Positions 1 to 6,268 of a DNA stretch of 14,750 nucleotides are shown one piece after another. A program made the translations under genes and the position numbers. Each line of letters begins with the position of its first letter. The stretch's first letter is position 1. The notes below the pieces were generated by a model. It saw only the letters and a program-made list of their open reading frames with translations. It did not search any database and was not told the DNA's origin. This stretch comes from Bacteroidales bacterium UBA3382 (GTDB lineage Bacteria > Bacteroidota > Bacteroidia > Bacteroidales > UBA932): the NCBI GenBank assembly GCA_002358965.1, contig DEPW01000025.1, forward strand, positions 1 through 14,750, given 5' to 3'.

Positions 1-501
1 AAAGGCGAAGGGCTGTCGGCCGGAAGGGTGACACGGACAAGCGGCGCCGCGCCGTCTTCATCCGGACTCAACCAGGTAGGCAAAGTGACAAGGAGCAAAT
101 ACACGACTTCGACTACACGCAATCCTTCCGCAGACGCTTCTTTCACCGGCCCGGCATCGACTAACACATCGAGGGTATCGGGGACAAGGACTTCACGCAC
201 CGGAGCGGCAGTTTCCGTTTCCGCACCATACAGGCGCAGCTCATCGGCGAGCGGCTTCAGGCCGGCTTCAAGCACTTCGCGAAGCACATACGCCCCGGCC
301 TCCTCGACAAGGCCTGCCTCGACAAGCAGCAGGGACGCGTTCAGGAGGAGCTCTTCGTCATCATCGTCAAGACAGAGTTTCACTCCGTCAAGAAGCACTT
401 CCTCATACAGGCCGTCCGGCAGCAGCGCATCAAGGTCGTCGTCCAGCGCTTCAAGAACGACTTCGGGAGGCGGAGCGACAAGGTCTTCGGGCAGGAGGTA
501 A
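1..501 (+). CDS. Ser/Thr/Arg-rich protein, C-terminal part only (5' end outside window)
   Basis: The plus frame is open from base 1 to a TAA at 499-501, so this is the 3' end of a longer gene; a GTG at 28 exists but nothing marks it as the start. The 166 visible residues are low-complexity. They are dominated by Ser, Thr, Arg, Ala and Pro, become more Ser-rich towards the end, include short motifs such as FTPSRSTSSYRPSG, and end in GGGATRSSGRR. I do not recognise a domain. Such Ser/Arg/Gly tails occur in Bacteroidales secreted or envelope-associated proteins (recollection, not checked), and the next gene 49 bases downstream on the same strand encodes an outer-membrane barrel, so an envelope role is a reasonable guess only. 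The opposite strand is also open across most of this stretch and reads as an acidic Leu-rich peptide. It has a TAA in frame upstream near 520 and no ATG after it, so I prefer the plus-strand reading. Confidence 0.6.
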   Translation, partial: KGEGLSAGRVTRTSGAAPSSSGLNQVGKVTRSKYTTSTTRNPSADASFTGPASTNTSRVSGTRTSRTGAAVSVSAPYRRSSSASGFRPASSTSRSTYAPASSTRPASTSSRDAFRRSSSSSSSRQSFTPSRSTSSYRPSGSSASRSSSSASRTTSGGGATRSSGRR

Positions 502-550
502 CAAAGGCCGCACCGGCATTTTTAAGGTTTGACTATTAAGACATAAACTG

Positions 551-2149
551 ATGAAAAAAATCACAATCACAGCCGCTGCAGCGGCCATCATATCAGCACT
601 TGCCACAGCGACGGCGGGACATGCGCAGACAGCTGCCGACGCATACAGCTACTCTTCCATAGACTATTACGGCACTGCACGAAGCATAGCGATGGGCAAC
701 GCGTTCACGGCGCTCGGAGGGGATATCGGCGGGATAAGCATCAACCCGGCAGGTTCAGGAGTCTACCGGTATTCCGAACTGGAATTTTCGTTCGGAGGAA
801 GTTTCGCAAAGACAAGGGCCGGCATTTACGGAGACGGAATCAGCATTCAGGCTGGAAGGGCCAACGATTTCAGGGACGGGCAGAACAAATTCACCATGCC
901 TAACTTCGGAATGGTGCTGAACTTCGACACACACCGCTCGAGAGGACTCAAATCAGTGACGATAGGCCTGGTTTACAACCGCACGCAGGACTACAACATG
1001 GCTTTCAGCGGGAGTGCGACCAACTCCGCCACTTCCTGGGCCGGAGCGCTCGCAGCCAACACTTCGGGCATAAGCTCTTCGCATTTCACCCAAAAAGATC
1101 CTTATTTTTCCGGACTGCCATGGTCCTCGGTCCTCGGCTGGAACACCGGCGCCATTTCCAATTTCGGGAACGCCCCAGATACCGAATATGCGGGCATAAC
1201 CGAAAACATAGAGGAGATGTCGGACGGGAGCTACAACATATACACGGGAGGGACCCTCGGACAACGGATTTCATACAGGACATACGGCAACAAGAGCGAT
1301 TTGATAATCAATGCCGGCTTTAATTTCTGGGACATGCTGTACGCCGGCGTAAACCTGGGATTCGTGATGATGGACTATACGATGGACAGCCGTATGACCG
1401 AATATGCCATCAACAGCCTTGATTTCCAGACCGGCTTCGTTTCACTGTACGACAGATATGTGCTCCAAAGCTCCGGAAGAGGCTTCTATGCCAAATTCGG
1501 CGTGATAGCCACCCCCGTAGCCGGGCTGCGCATAGGTGCCGCCATACAGACTCCTACAGGAACGACCATATCCGAACGCTGGTTCGAAGACCTGGAAGTC
1601 ACTTCCACCGAATACGGATATAAGTCCGAAGGGACTCCGGAAGGCAATTTTACCTACAAGCTGACTTCGCCGTTCAGATACAATGTCGGCCTTGCATATA
1701 CTTTCGGCAATGTAGGTCTGATAAGTTTCGATTATGAAGGAGTCGATTACGGCTCGATGCGCTTCAAGAACAGGGACGGTTCGCGCGACGGCTTCGAATA
1801 TGTCAACAGCGACATAGCCGCATTGTACGGGACCTCGCACAATTTCAGGGCCGGCCTCGAATTCAACATAGGGCCGTTCTTCTCGATCCGCGGAGGCTTC
1901 AACCTGATTACGCCGCCGGAAGAAAAGGCCGCCAAAGAAAACTGGAACAACTGCACTTACATCTACTCGGCAGGAGTCGGGTTCAAGAGCGGAGGCTCGT
2001 TCTATGCCGACCTGGCTTTCCGCTTCAACGACAATCCCGACATATACTACATGCCTTATGCAGACTATATCGACGGAGTGCTGTCGCCGGAACTGATTGT
2101 ACGGAACAACCTGATGTCGTTCGTCGCCACGATAGGGTTCAGGTTCTGA
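551..2149 (+). CDS. FadL/OmpP1-family outer-membrane beta-barrel protein
   Basis: The 532-residue protein begins with a clear signal peptide: MKK, a hydrophobic Ala/Ile-rich core to about residue 22, and likely signal peptidase I cleavage after AGHA (residue 25). Next comes YGTARSIAMGNAFTALGGD and a SINPAGSG segment around residues 38-68. This is the N-terminal signature of the OmpP1/FadL/TodX transport family, whose N-terminus forms the plug of the barrel. The rest alternates short polar and aromatic stretches, and the chain ends in GFRF, a terminal aromatic typical of barrels inserted by BamA. FadL relatives carry hydrophobic compounds across the outer membrane; Bacteroidales members are often labelled hemin receptors, but nothing here shows the substrate. 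The ATG at 551 lacks a Shine-Dalgarno sequence, as usual in this phylum. It may be co-transcribed with the preceding Ser-rich gene (49-base gap). It converges with the wbqC-like gene. The family call is firm, the cargo unknown. Confidence 0.9.
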   Translation: MKKITITAAAAAIISALATATAGHAQTAADAYSYSSIDYYGTARSIAMGNAFTALGGDIGGISINPAGSGVYRYSELEFSFGGSFAKTRAGIYGDGISIQAGRANDFRDGQNKFTMPNFGMVLNFDTHRSRGLKSVTIGLVYNRTQDYNMAFSGSATNSATSWAGALAANTSGISSSHFTQKDPYFSGLPWSSVLGWNTGAISNFGNAPDTEYAGITENIEEMSDGSYNIYTGGTLGQRISYRTYGNKSDLIINAGFNFWDMLYAGVNLGFVMMDYTMDSRMTEYAINSLDFQTGFVSLYDRYVLQSSGRGFYAKFGVIATPVAGLRIGAAIQTPTGTTISERWFEDLEVTSTEYGYKSEGTPEGNFTYKLTSPFRYNVGLAYTFGNVGLISFDYEGVDYGSMRFKNRDGSRDGFEYVNSDIAALYGTSHNFRAGLEFNIGPFFSIRGGFNLITPPEEKAAKENWNNCTYIYSAGVGFKSGGSFYADLAFRFNDNPDIYYMPYADYIDGVLSPELIVRNNLMSFVATIGFRF

Positions 2150-2191
2150 CACGGCGGCGGCAAACGGCTTGCGTGCACAGCTCCCAGACGG

Positions 2192-2827
2192 CTATTTCAG
2201 AAAGGAAATCGCATTGGGTCCCTCGTTGAAAAGTAGATCCACAGCGGAAAGATCCGGAATGAAACCGTTCCTGTCCGAAAATACCTGATAATAGCTTCCT
2301 CCTTTCAGAAGAGAGCCGACCGGGGGAAGCTTCGGATGTATGATGTAACGGAAATCGCGGGCATCCCCGTCCGAGACCTCAGCAGACTCCGCAGGAAGGT
2401 AGCTTTCAGTAAAAGCGATGTCGCACCTTATCCCGAGCAATTCGAGCAGCAGGGAGGTGAGTCTTGTATTGAGTTCCAACAGATGGCGCGGACGGCTTTC
2501 AAGGACCGAAAAAATGTCGTCTTTGTAGTAGATGAAAAAAGGAGTCGAACCATAGTACGAAGCCAAAGCCCTTTCATGCGCCAAGACCCAATCGCGCTTA
2601 TAGTCTATCTCGATTTCCGAAATCAGCCTCTTCTGTCCGCTGCCGCCCGACACCGGCACCGACAGGCTTTCGACGCCCGAAGAAGAGAGGATACGGGCTC
2701 GGGTACGGTACGACTGCTTCTGGAAATTCTCGCAGGCCTCGATACTGACTTCGCCATACCTGGCCATGACAGCAAAATGACTTACCGGAGGCAGGTAGGC
2801 TGTCGAAAGCAAGGCTGGGCAAGGCAT
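2192..2827 (-). CDS. WbqC-like family protein
   Basis: A 211-residue protein that resembles the WbqC-like family throughout: STAYLPPVSHF near the start, ENFQKQSYRTRARI, a segment ending in LSVPV, an IDYKRDW motif, then SYYGSTPFFIYYKDD and ELNTRLTSLLLELLGI. WbqC was first noted in O-antigen gene clusters, but its biochemical activity is not well defined. Here it is the last gene of the lpxD-lpxC-lpxA strand, which fits a role in surface glycoconjugates by association only. The frame is open further upstream into lpxA (to about 2929). I chose the ATG at 2827 because family similarity starts there, because a GGAGG lies 7 bases in front of it, and because this leaves a 14-base gap after the lpxA stop instead of an 88-base overlap. 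No signal peptide or membrane segment is visible, so it is probably cytoplasmic. Stop is TAG. Confidence 0.88.
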   Translation of the reverse strand: MPCPALLSTAYLPPVSHFAVMARYGEVSIEACENFQKQSYRTRARILSSSGVESLSVPVSGGSGQKRLISEIEIDYKRDWVLAHERALASYYGSTPFFIYYKDDIFSVLESRPRHLLELNTRLTSLLLELLGIRCDIAFTESYLPAESAEVSDGDARDFRYIIHPKLPPVGSLLKGGSYYQVFSDRNGFIPDLSAVDLLFNEGPNAISFLK

Positions 2828-2834
2828 GTACGAT

Positions 2835-2839
2835 CCTCC
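2835..2839 (-). promoter_or_regulatory. Shine-Dalgarno site of the wbqC-like gene
   Basis: The minus strand reads GGAGG, then 7 bases, then the ATG at 2827. The site lies wholly between the lpxA stop codon (2842-2844) and that ATG. It decides the start of the wbqC-like gene against the longer open frame that would overlap lpxA. Confidence 0.75.
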
Positions 2840-2841
2840 GG

Positions 2842-3648
2842 CTATTCGATTGGGCCGTTGGTAGTATGCTTGACTATGCCCCTTTTCGAGTTCCTGATGA
2901 AACGGAGTATCACATCGCGCTCCTCGCACACAGGGAAGTCGGACTCTATGCGGTCGCAGGCGTCACTGGTGTTCATGCCGCTGAAATATATGATATGGTA
3001 CATGTCCTTTATCATCTTGATGGTTTCATTCGAGAAGCCTCTTCGGCGCAAACCTATTACATTGATACCGCCGAAAGCGATAGGGATACGGCCTGCAAGC
3101 ACATAAGGAGGGATGTCCTGATTGATCCTCGAACCGCCGCCGACCATCGAATGCGCACCGATTTTCGAAAACTGGTGTACTACGGTGCCTCCGCTGACTA
3201 TCGCCCAGTCGTCGACATCGGTCTCGCCTGCAAGGCCTACGAAGCTCACGAGGATACAGTTGTCACCTATCCGGCAGTCGTGTGCCACATGGACATAGGA
3301 CATGATGAGCACATTGTTTCCTATCTTCGTCACACCTTTGCCGCTGGCATTGGTCCCCCTGTTGATTGTGGCGCACTCCCTTATTGTAACATTGTCGCCT
3401 ATCTCCACATAAGTCACTTCGCCGTTGAATTTGAGATCCTGCGGAGTGGCACCGATCACGGCGCCTGGATATACAGTGCAGTTCTTACCCATCTTCACAT
3501 ATTGAAGGATATTTGCGTGAGGGAACAATTTGCATCCGTCGCCAATCTCGACATCGCTTTCGACATAGCAGAAAGGTCCTATTTCGACATTGTCGCCAAT
3601 CTTGGCATCAGGATGAACAATAGCTGTAGGATGTATTTTTTGCGCCAT
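2842..3648 (-). CDS. lpxA: UDP-N-acetylglucosamine O-acyltransferase LpxA
   Basis: LpxA moves a 3-hydroxyacyl chain from acyl carrier protein to the 3-OH of UDP-GlcNAc, the first step of lipid A synthesis, in the cytoplasm. The 268-residue protein is close to the usual length of about 255-265. Residues 5 to about 185 are hexapeptide repeats forming a left-handed beta-helix (HPTAIVHPDAKIG, IGPFCYV, ATPQDLKF). They include YVHVAHDCRIGDNC, in which H123 matches the catalytic base His125 of E. coli LpxA. The segment HQFSKIGAHSMVGGGSRINQ followed by IPPYVLAGR is also typical, and the helical C-terminal domain runs from about 200 to the end. The frame extends upstream to a TTG at 3657, but I take the ATG at 3648, which gives the expected MAQKIHPTAIV start. 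It lies 27 bases after the lpxC stop and 14 bases before the wbqC-like gene, so it is probably one transcript from lpxD onward. Confidence 0.96.
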   Translation of the reverse strand: MAQKIHPTAIVHPDAKIGDNVEIGPFCYVESDVEIGDGCKLFPHANILQYVKMGKNCTVYPGAVIGATPQDLKFNGEVTYVEIGDNVTIRECATINRGTNASGKGVTKIGNNVLIMSYVHVAHDCRIGDNCILVSFVGLAGETDVDDWAIVSGGTVVHQFSKIGAHSMVGGGSRINQDIPPYVLAGRIPIAFGGINVIGLRRRGFSNETIKMIKDMYHIIYFSGMNTSDACDRIESDFPVCEERDVILRFIRNSKRGIVKHTTNGPIE

Positions 3649-3675
3649 TTTGTACAATGTTTTATATCAAAAAAG

Positions 3676-4587
3676 TTATTTCAGTATCAATCTTCTCATC
3701 TCTTTTGCTGCACGCGTGTTGATCTTGTGTCCGGGCTTCACGGCCGCCACACGCGCTTTCAGCCTCTTGCCCACGAGTGCGAGATCGCCCATAAGGTCCA
3801 ATAGCTTGTGACGGGCGCATTCGTTCGGGAACCTGAGCACCACATTGTTCAGGTAACCGTCCGGATTGCGTTCCAGCCTCGGCATTTTGAACAAGGCCGC
3901 CATCCTGTCCAGTTCGTCCTGGACGACAGGATGCTCGACTATGACGATGGCATTGTCGACATCGCCTCCTTTGATCAGGTTCTTGCTGAAAAGGAAGGCG
4001 ATTTCGTGGAAAAACACGAATGTACGGCATTTGCCTATCTCCCTTGCATAGTCTATCCCCTGATCCCAGTGGGCTTCCTGCACGCCGAGCACTTTCGAGT
4101 CGTAATCCACGGTGACATCGAACGAAGTCTGCGAAGCGGGATAAAAGACTACTTCCGAACCGCTTTCCTCATCCGTCACGCGCAACTCTTCCTTCAATTC
4201 ATAGTATTCCAGCGGCGCGTCCTGCTCGAGCAAGCCGTCTGCCACGATTGCATCCACATACGGCTTTGCGCTCCCGTCGAGTATGGGCACTTCGTCCCCG
4301 TCGATCTCTATGAAAGCATTGTCGACACCAAGCCCGTACAGGGCTGACATCAGATGCTCTATGGTTATGACGGACACACCGTCCTTTTCTATCGTAGTGC
4401 TCCGTGCAGTGGAAGTCACATTCTCCGCCAAAGCCTCGACGATGCTACCTCCCCTGTCGGTGCGGCAAAACTTAATGCCTGCCCCTTCCGGAGCCGGGTT
4501 TATGACCATCCTGGACACTCGCCCCGTATGCAGTCCCTTCCCCTCGAATTCGTAGCTCCTTTTCAGGGTATGCTGTTTTTTTTGCAT
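3676..4587 (-). CDS. lpxC: UDP-3-O-acyl-N-acetylglucosamine deacetylase LpxC, without a FabZ domain
   Basis: LpxC is the zinc-dependent deacetylase that removes the N-acetyl group from UDP-3-O-acyl-GlcNAc, the committed step of lipid A synthesis. The 303 residues contain both LpxC domains. Visible are GKGLHTG (16-22), E77 and H78 in TIEHLMSALYGLGVDN, EVPILDGSA, SRTF-like CRTFVFFHEI, and LIKGGDVDNAIV. Near the end, FPNECARHKLLDLMGDLALVG carries H260 and D264, which with H78 form the zinc site, and KPGHKIN carries H287, the counterpart of catalytic His265. In most Bacteroidota the protein continues for about 150 residues as a fused FabZ dehydratase. Here the chain stops at RRLILK with TAA, and lpxA starts 27 bases later, so that half is absent and not merely frameshifted. 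The ATG at 4587 lies 43 bases after the lpxD stop, in an AT-rich gap. No strong Shine-Dalgarno sequence is seen. Confidence 0.96.
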   Translation of the reverse strand: MQKKQHTLKRSYEFEGKGLHTGRVSRMVINPAPEGAGIKFCRTDRGGSIVEALAENVTSTARSTTIEKDGVSVITIEHLMSALYGLGVDNAFIEIDGDEVPILDGSAKPYVDAIVADGLLEQDAPLEYYELKEELRVTDEESGSEVVFYPASQTSFDVTVDYDSKVLGVQEAHWDQGIDYAREIGKCRTFVFFHEIAFLFSKNLIKGGDVDNAIVIVEHPVVQDELDRMAALFKMPRLERNPDGYLNNVVLRFPNECARHKLLDLMGDLALVGKRLKARVAAVKPGHKINTRAAKEMRRLILK

Positions 4588-4630
4588 GACTCTTTTCAGT
4601 TTTCAAATATGTATTGGGGCGCGAAGTTAA

Positions 4631-5629
4631 TCATTTTTTTTGTTTTTCAGCACTTTTCCTGAATAAAGCGTATGCACGGTAATATTGATTGAAGTCTATG
4701 GCCGGCGTTCCGAGCAATGCCTGGTCCTCTTTTCTTACCGTAGTGATCACTCCGGCCTGCCCTCCGACCTTTGTTCCGTCCGCTATCGTAATATGCCCTG
4801 AGATGCCGGACTGACCGCCCAGCACGCATCTCGCTCCCACTTTCGAAGAGCCTGCTATCGCACTCATCGCGCACATCACGGTATTTTCCCCGACCTCGAC
4901 ATTGTGCGCTACCTGGCAAAGATTGTCAATCTTTACTCCTTTATGTATTATAGTAGAGCCGAGGGTGGAGCGGTCGACGGTAGAGTTGGCCCCGATCTCT
5001 ACATCGTCCTCGATTATGACATTGCCGGTATGTTCGATCTTTTTGTATGTGCCGTCCTCTTCATGCGAATATCCGAAGCCGTCGCTTCCGATGACAGCGT
5101 TGGCATGGATGATGCAGTTGTCGCCGATCACCGTTCCGGGGTATATCCTGACACCTGAATAAATGACGCAATGCCTGCCTATGGTCACATCGTCGCCTAT
5201 GTATGCCTGCGGATATACTATCGTGCAGTCCCCTATCGCGGAACGGCGGCCAATATACGAAAAATCCCCGAGCGACACGCGCTTTCCTATCTTCGTTGAG
5301 AAGAAACGGCGCACGAACCAGCCGCGATGCCTGCGGTATTTCTTCTTCTTGGATGAGACATACTCCAGCAACGAGGCTATGGCGCTATAAGCGTTGTCGA
5401 CGCGGATGACAGTCATGCCGAGCGGCTCCTTAAGTTCGTAATCGCGGTTGATTATCATTATGTCGGCCTTGTTCCCGTACAGGTAATGCTCGTACTTGGG
5501 ATTGGCGAAGAAGCACAGAGTGCCTTTCTTGCCGGCCTCGATACGGGCAAAGCCTGTGACCTTCACATCAGGATCTCCCTCTATGTCGCCGTTCAGGTAT
5601 GTCGCTATTTCTTTTGCTGAATATTCCAT
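4631..5629 (-). CDS. lpxD: UDP-3-O-(3-hydroxyacyl)glucosamine N-acyltransferase LpxD
   Basis: LpxD adds the second 3-hydroxyacyl chain, on the free amine left by LpxC, using acyl-ACP in the cytoplasm. The 332 residues show the N-terminal uridine-binding domain (MEYSAKEIATYLNGDIEGDP, then GTLCFFANPKY around 36-45). From about residue 113 comes a hexapeptide-repeat beta-helix (IGDDVTIGRHCVIYSGVRIY, IGSDGFGY, TVDRSTLG), and a short C-terminal helix ends in AEKQKK. H242 in CQVAHNVEVGENT matches the catalytic His239 of E. coli LpxD. The frame extends upstream to a TTG at 5650, but that codon overlaps the -7 promoter box at 5648-5655. The ATG at 5629 also gives the normal LpxD N-terminus, so I use it. 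It is the first gene of the minus-strand lpx group and is divergent from rimP. Stop is TGA at 4631-4633. Confidence 0.96.
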   Translation of the reverse strand: MEYSAKEIATYLNGDIEGDPDVKVTGFARIEAGKKGTLCFFANPKYEHYLYGNKADIMIINRDYELKEPLGMTVIRVDNAYSAIASLLEYVSSKKKKYRRHRGWFVRRFFSTKIGKRVSLGDFSYIGRRSAIGDCTIVYPQAYIGDDVTIGRHCVIYSGVRIYPGTVIGDNCIIHANAVIGSDGFGYSHEEDGTYKKIEHTGNVIIEDDVEIGANSTVDRSTLGSTIIHKGVKIDNLCQVAHNVEVGENTVMCAMSAIAGSSKVGARCVLGGQSGISGHITIADGTKVGGQAGVITTVRKEDQALLGTPAIDFNQYYRAYALFRKSAEKQKK

Positions 5630-5647
5630 ATTTCCATATTTATCGGG

Positions 5648-5655
5648 CAAAGATA
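5648..5655 (-). promoter_or_regulatory. -7 element of the lpxD-lpxC-lpxA promoter
   Basis: The minus strand reads TATCTTTG, a perfect match to the Bacteroidota -7 consensus TAnnTTTG, 18 bases before the lpxD ATG at 5629. That would give a very short leader. The -33 TTTG is not clean: at the expected spacing the minus strand is only TTTA-like around 5677-5680. Read as an inference from the consensus. Confidence 0.55.
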
Positions 5656-5662
5656 CAAAGAA

Positions 5663-5694
5663 TTTGGAGATTACATTAAAAACATCTATCTTTG
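5663..5694 (+). promoter_or_regulatory. Promoter of the rimP-nusA-infB operon
   Basis: TTTG at 5663-5666, a 20-base spacer, then TATCTTTG at 5687-5694. This matches the Bacteroidota housekeeping promoter TTTG-N19-21-TAnnTTTG at every fixed position. Transcription would start near 5700, leaving an untranslated leader of about 88 bases that contains the hairpin at 5712-5738. It overlaps the back-to-back lpxD promoter region, so the two operons may influence each other. Confidence 0.75.
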
Positions 5695-5711
5695 CAGCCG
5701 TGAAGTTGGAA

Positions 5712-5738
5712 TTAAGGGGACAGAGATTGTCCCCTTGA
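5712..5738 (+). repeat. GGGGACA-type palindromic hairpin in the rimP leader
   Basis: AAGGGGACA at 5714-5722 and TGTCCCCTT at 5728-5736 are perfect reverse complements around a 5-base loop (GAGAT). The stem extends by one G-T and one T-A pair to 5712-5738, giving 11 pairs. It lies in the predicted leader of the rimP-nusA-infB transcript, about 12 bases after the expected start and 49 bases before the rimP ATG. Four G-C pairs in a row and the GGGGACA/TGTCCCC form resemble REP-type repeats handled by Y1 (RAYT) transposases, from memory and not checked against a database. It could instead be a leader structure controlling the operon. It lacks a T-run directly after the stem, so it is not a standard terminator. 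Confidence 0.65.
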
Positions 5739-5773
5739 ATTTTGTAAGGACATACCTGTTTGTAAAATACGCC

Positions 5774-5778
5774 GGAGG
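5774..5778 (+). promoter_or_regulatory. Shine-Dalgarno site of rimP
   Basis: GGAGG ends 9 bases before the ATG at 5788 and only 3 bases before an in-frame TTG at 5782. The spacing selects the ATG as the rimP start. Confidence 0.7.
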
Positions 5779-5787
5779 CTCTTGGAA

Positions 5788-6261
5788 ATGATTAGCAAAG
5801 AAGACATAAGGACATGCGTCGAAAAAGCGCTGGAAGGCAACGGAAGACTGTTCCTTGTCGGCATATCGGTAAGCAAAGACAACGAAATAGATGTGACTGT
5901 CGAATCGTCCGAGGGCAGCGTCTCCATCGATGACTGCATAAGGTTGAGCGAAGCCATCGAAGGGAGTTTCGACCGCGACAAGGAAGATTTCGAACTTACC
6001 GTGGGTTCCGCAGGACTCGACTCCCCGTTCAAAGTGCCCGGACAGTACGCGAAGGCCCTCGGGAGCATGGTCGAAGTGCAGCTCAAGGGAGGGAAGAAAC
6101 TGACAGGCAGGCTTGCCGGTGCGGACGGGGAAGGAATCGTCCTCGAGTACGAGAGGCTTGAAAGCGTAGAAGGCAAAAAGCGCAAAGTCCGCATGCAGGT
6201 TTCCGAGAGATTCGGATTCGATACAGTAAATTCAGTAAAATACCATATAACATTTGAATGA
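5788..6261 (+). CDS. rimP: Ribosome maturation factor RimP
   Basis: RimP binds the free 30S subunit and helps its assembly, notably incorporation of S12 and formation of the head and pseudoknot region. The 157 residues fit the family length. An alpha/beta N-terminal domain covers about 1-80, including a long acidic segment and FELTVGSAGLDSPFKVPGQY; the conserved family motif at this point is usually EVSSPGLDRPL. A small SH3-like C-terminal domain with VQLKGGKKLTGRLAG and GIVLEY follows from about 90. Identification rests on that motif, the fold pattern, and its place directly before nusA and infB, the conserved bacterial order. The ATG at 5788 is preferred over the TTG at 5782 because of the GGAGG spacing. 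It ends 7 bases before nusA and is almost certainly transcribed with it. Confidence 0.92.
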   Translation: MISKEDIRTCVEKALEGNGRLFLVGISVSKDNEIDVTVESSEGSVSIDDCIRLSEAIEGSFDRDKEDFELTVGSAGLDSPFKVPGQYAKALGSMVEVQLKGGKKLTGRLAGADGEGIVLEYERLESVEGKKRKVRMQVSERFGFDTVNSVKYHITFE

Positions 6262-6268
6262 TTTTTAA

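Noticed and set aside
1..520. Minus-strand open frame opposite the Ser-rich gene, reading as an acidic Leu-rich peptide.
   Set aside because: It has a TAA near 520 and no ATG between that stop and the long open stretch. Acidic/Leu-rich antisense is what a Ser/Arg-rich coding strand gives by codon complement.
1442..2152. Long minus-strand open frame (236 codons) inside the FadL-like gene.
   Set aside because: Lies entirely within a clearly recognisable barrel gene and shows no family-like motifs; a shadow of codon use in a G+C-rich gene.
2150..2191. Terminator in the 42-base convergent gap between the FadL-like and wbqC-like genes.
   Set aside because: No convincing stem-loop or T-run is visible; only a short GTGCAC palindrome.
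2866..3804. Plus-strand open frame of 312 codons opposite lpxA and the end of lpxC.
   Set aside because: Opposite a firmly identified lpxA with all catalytic residues; the product looks like no known family and spans two genes.
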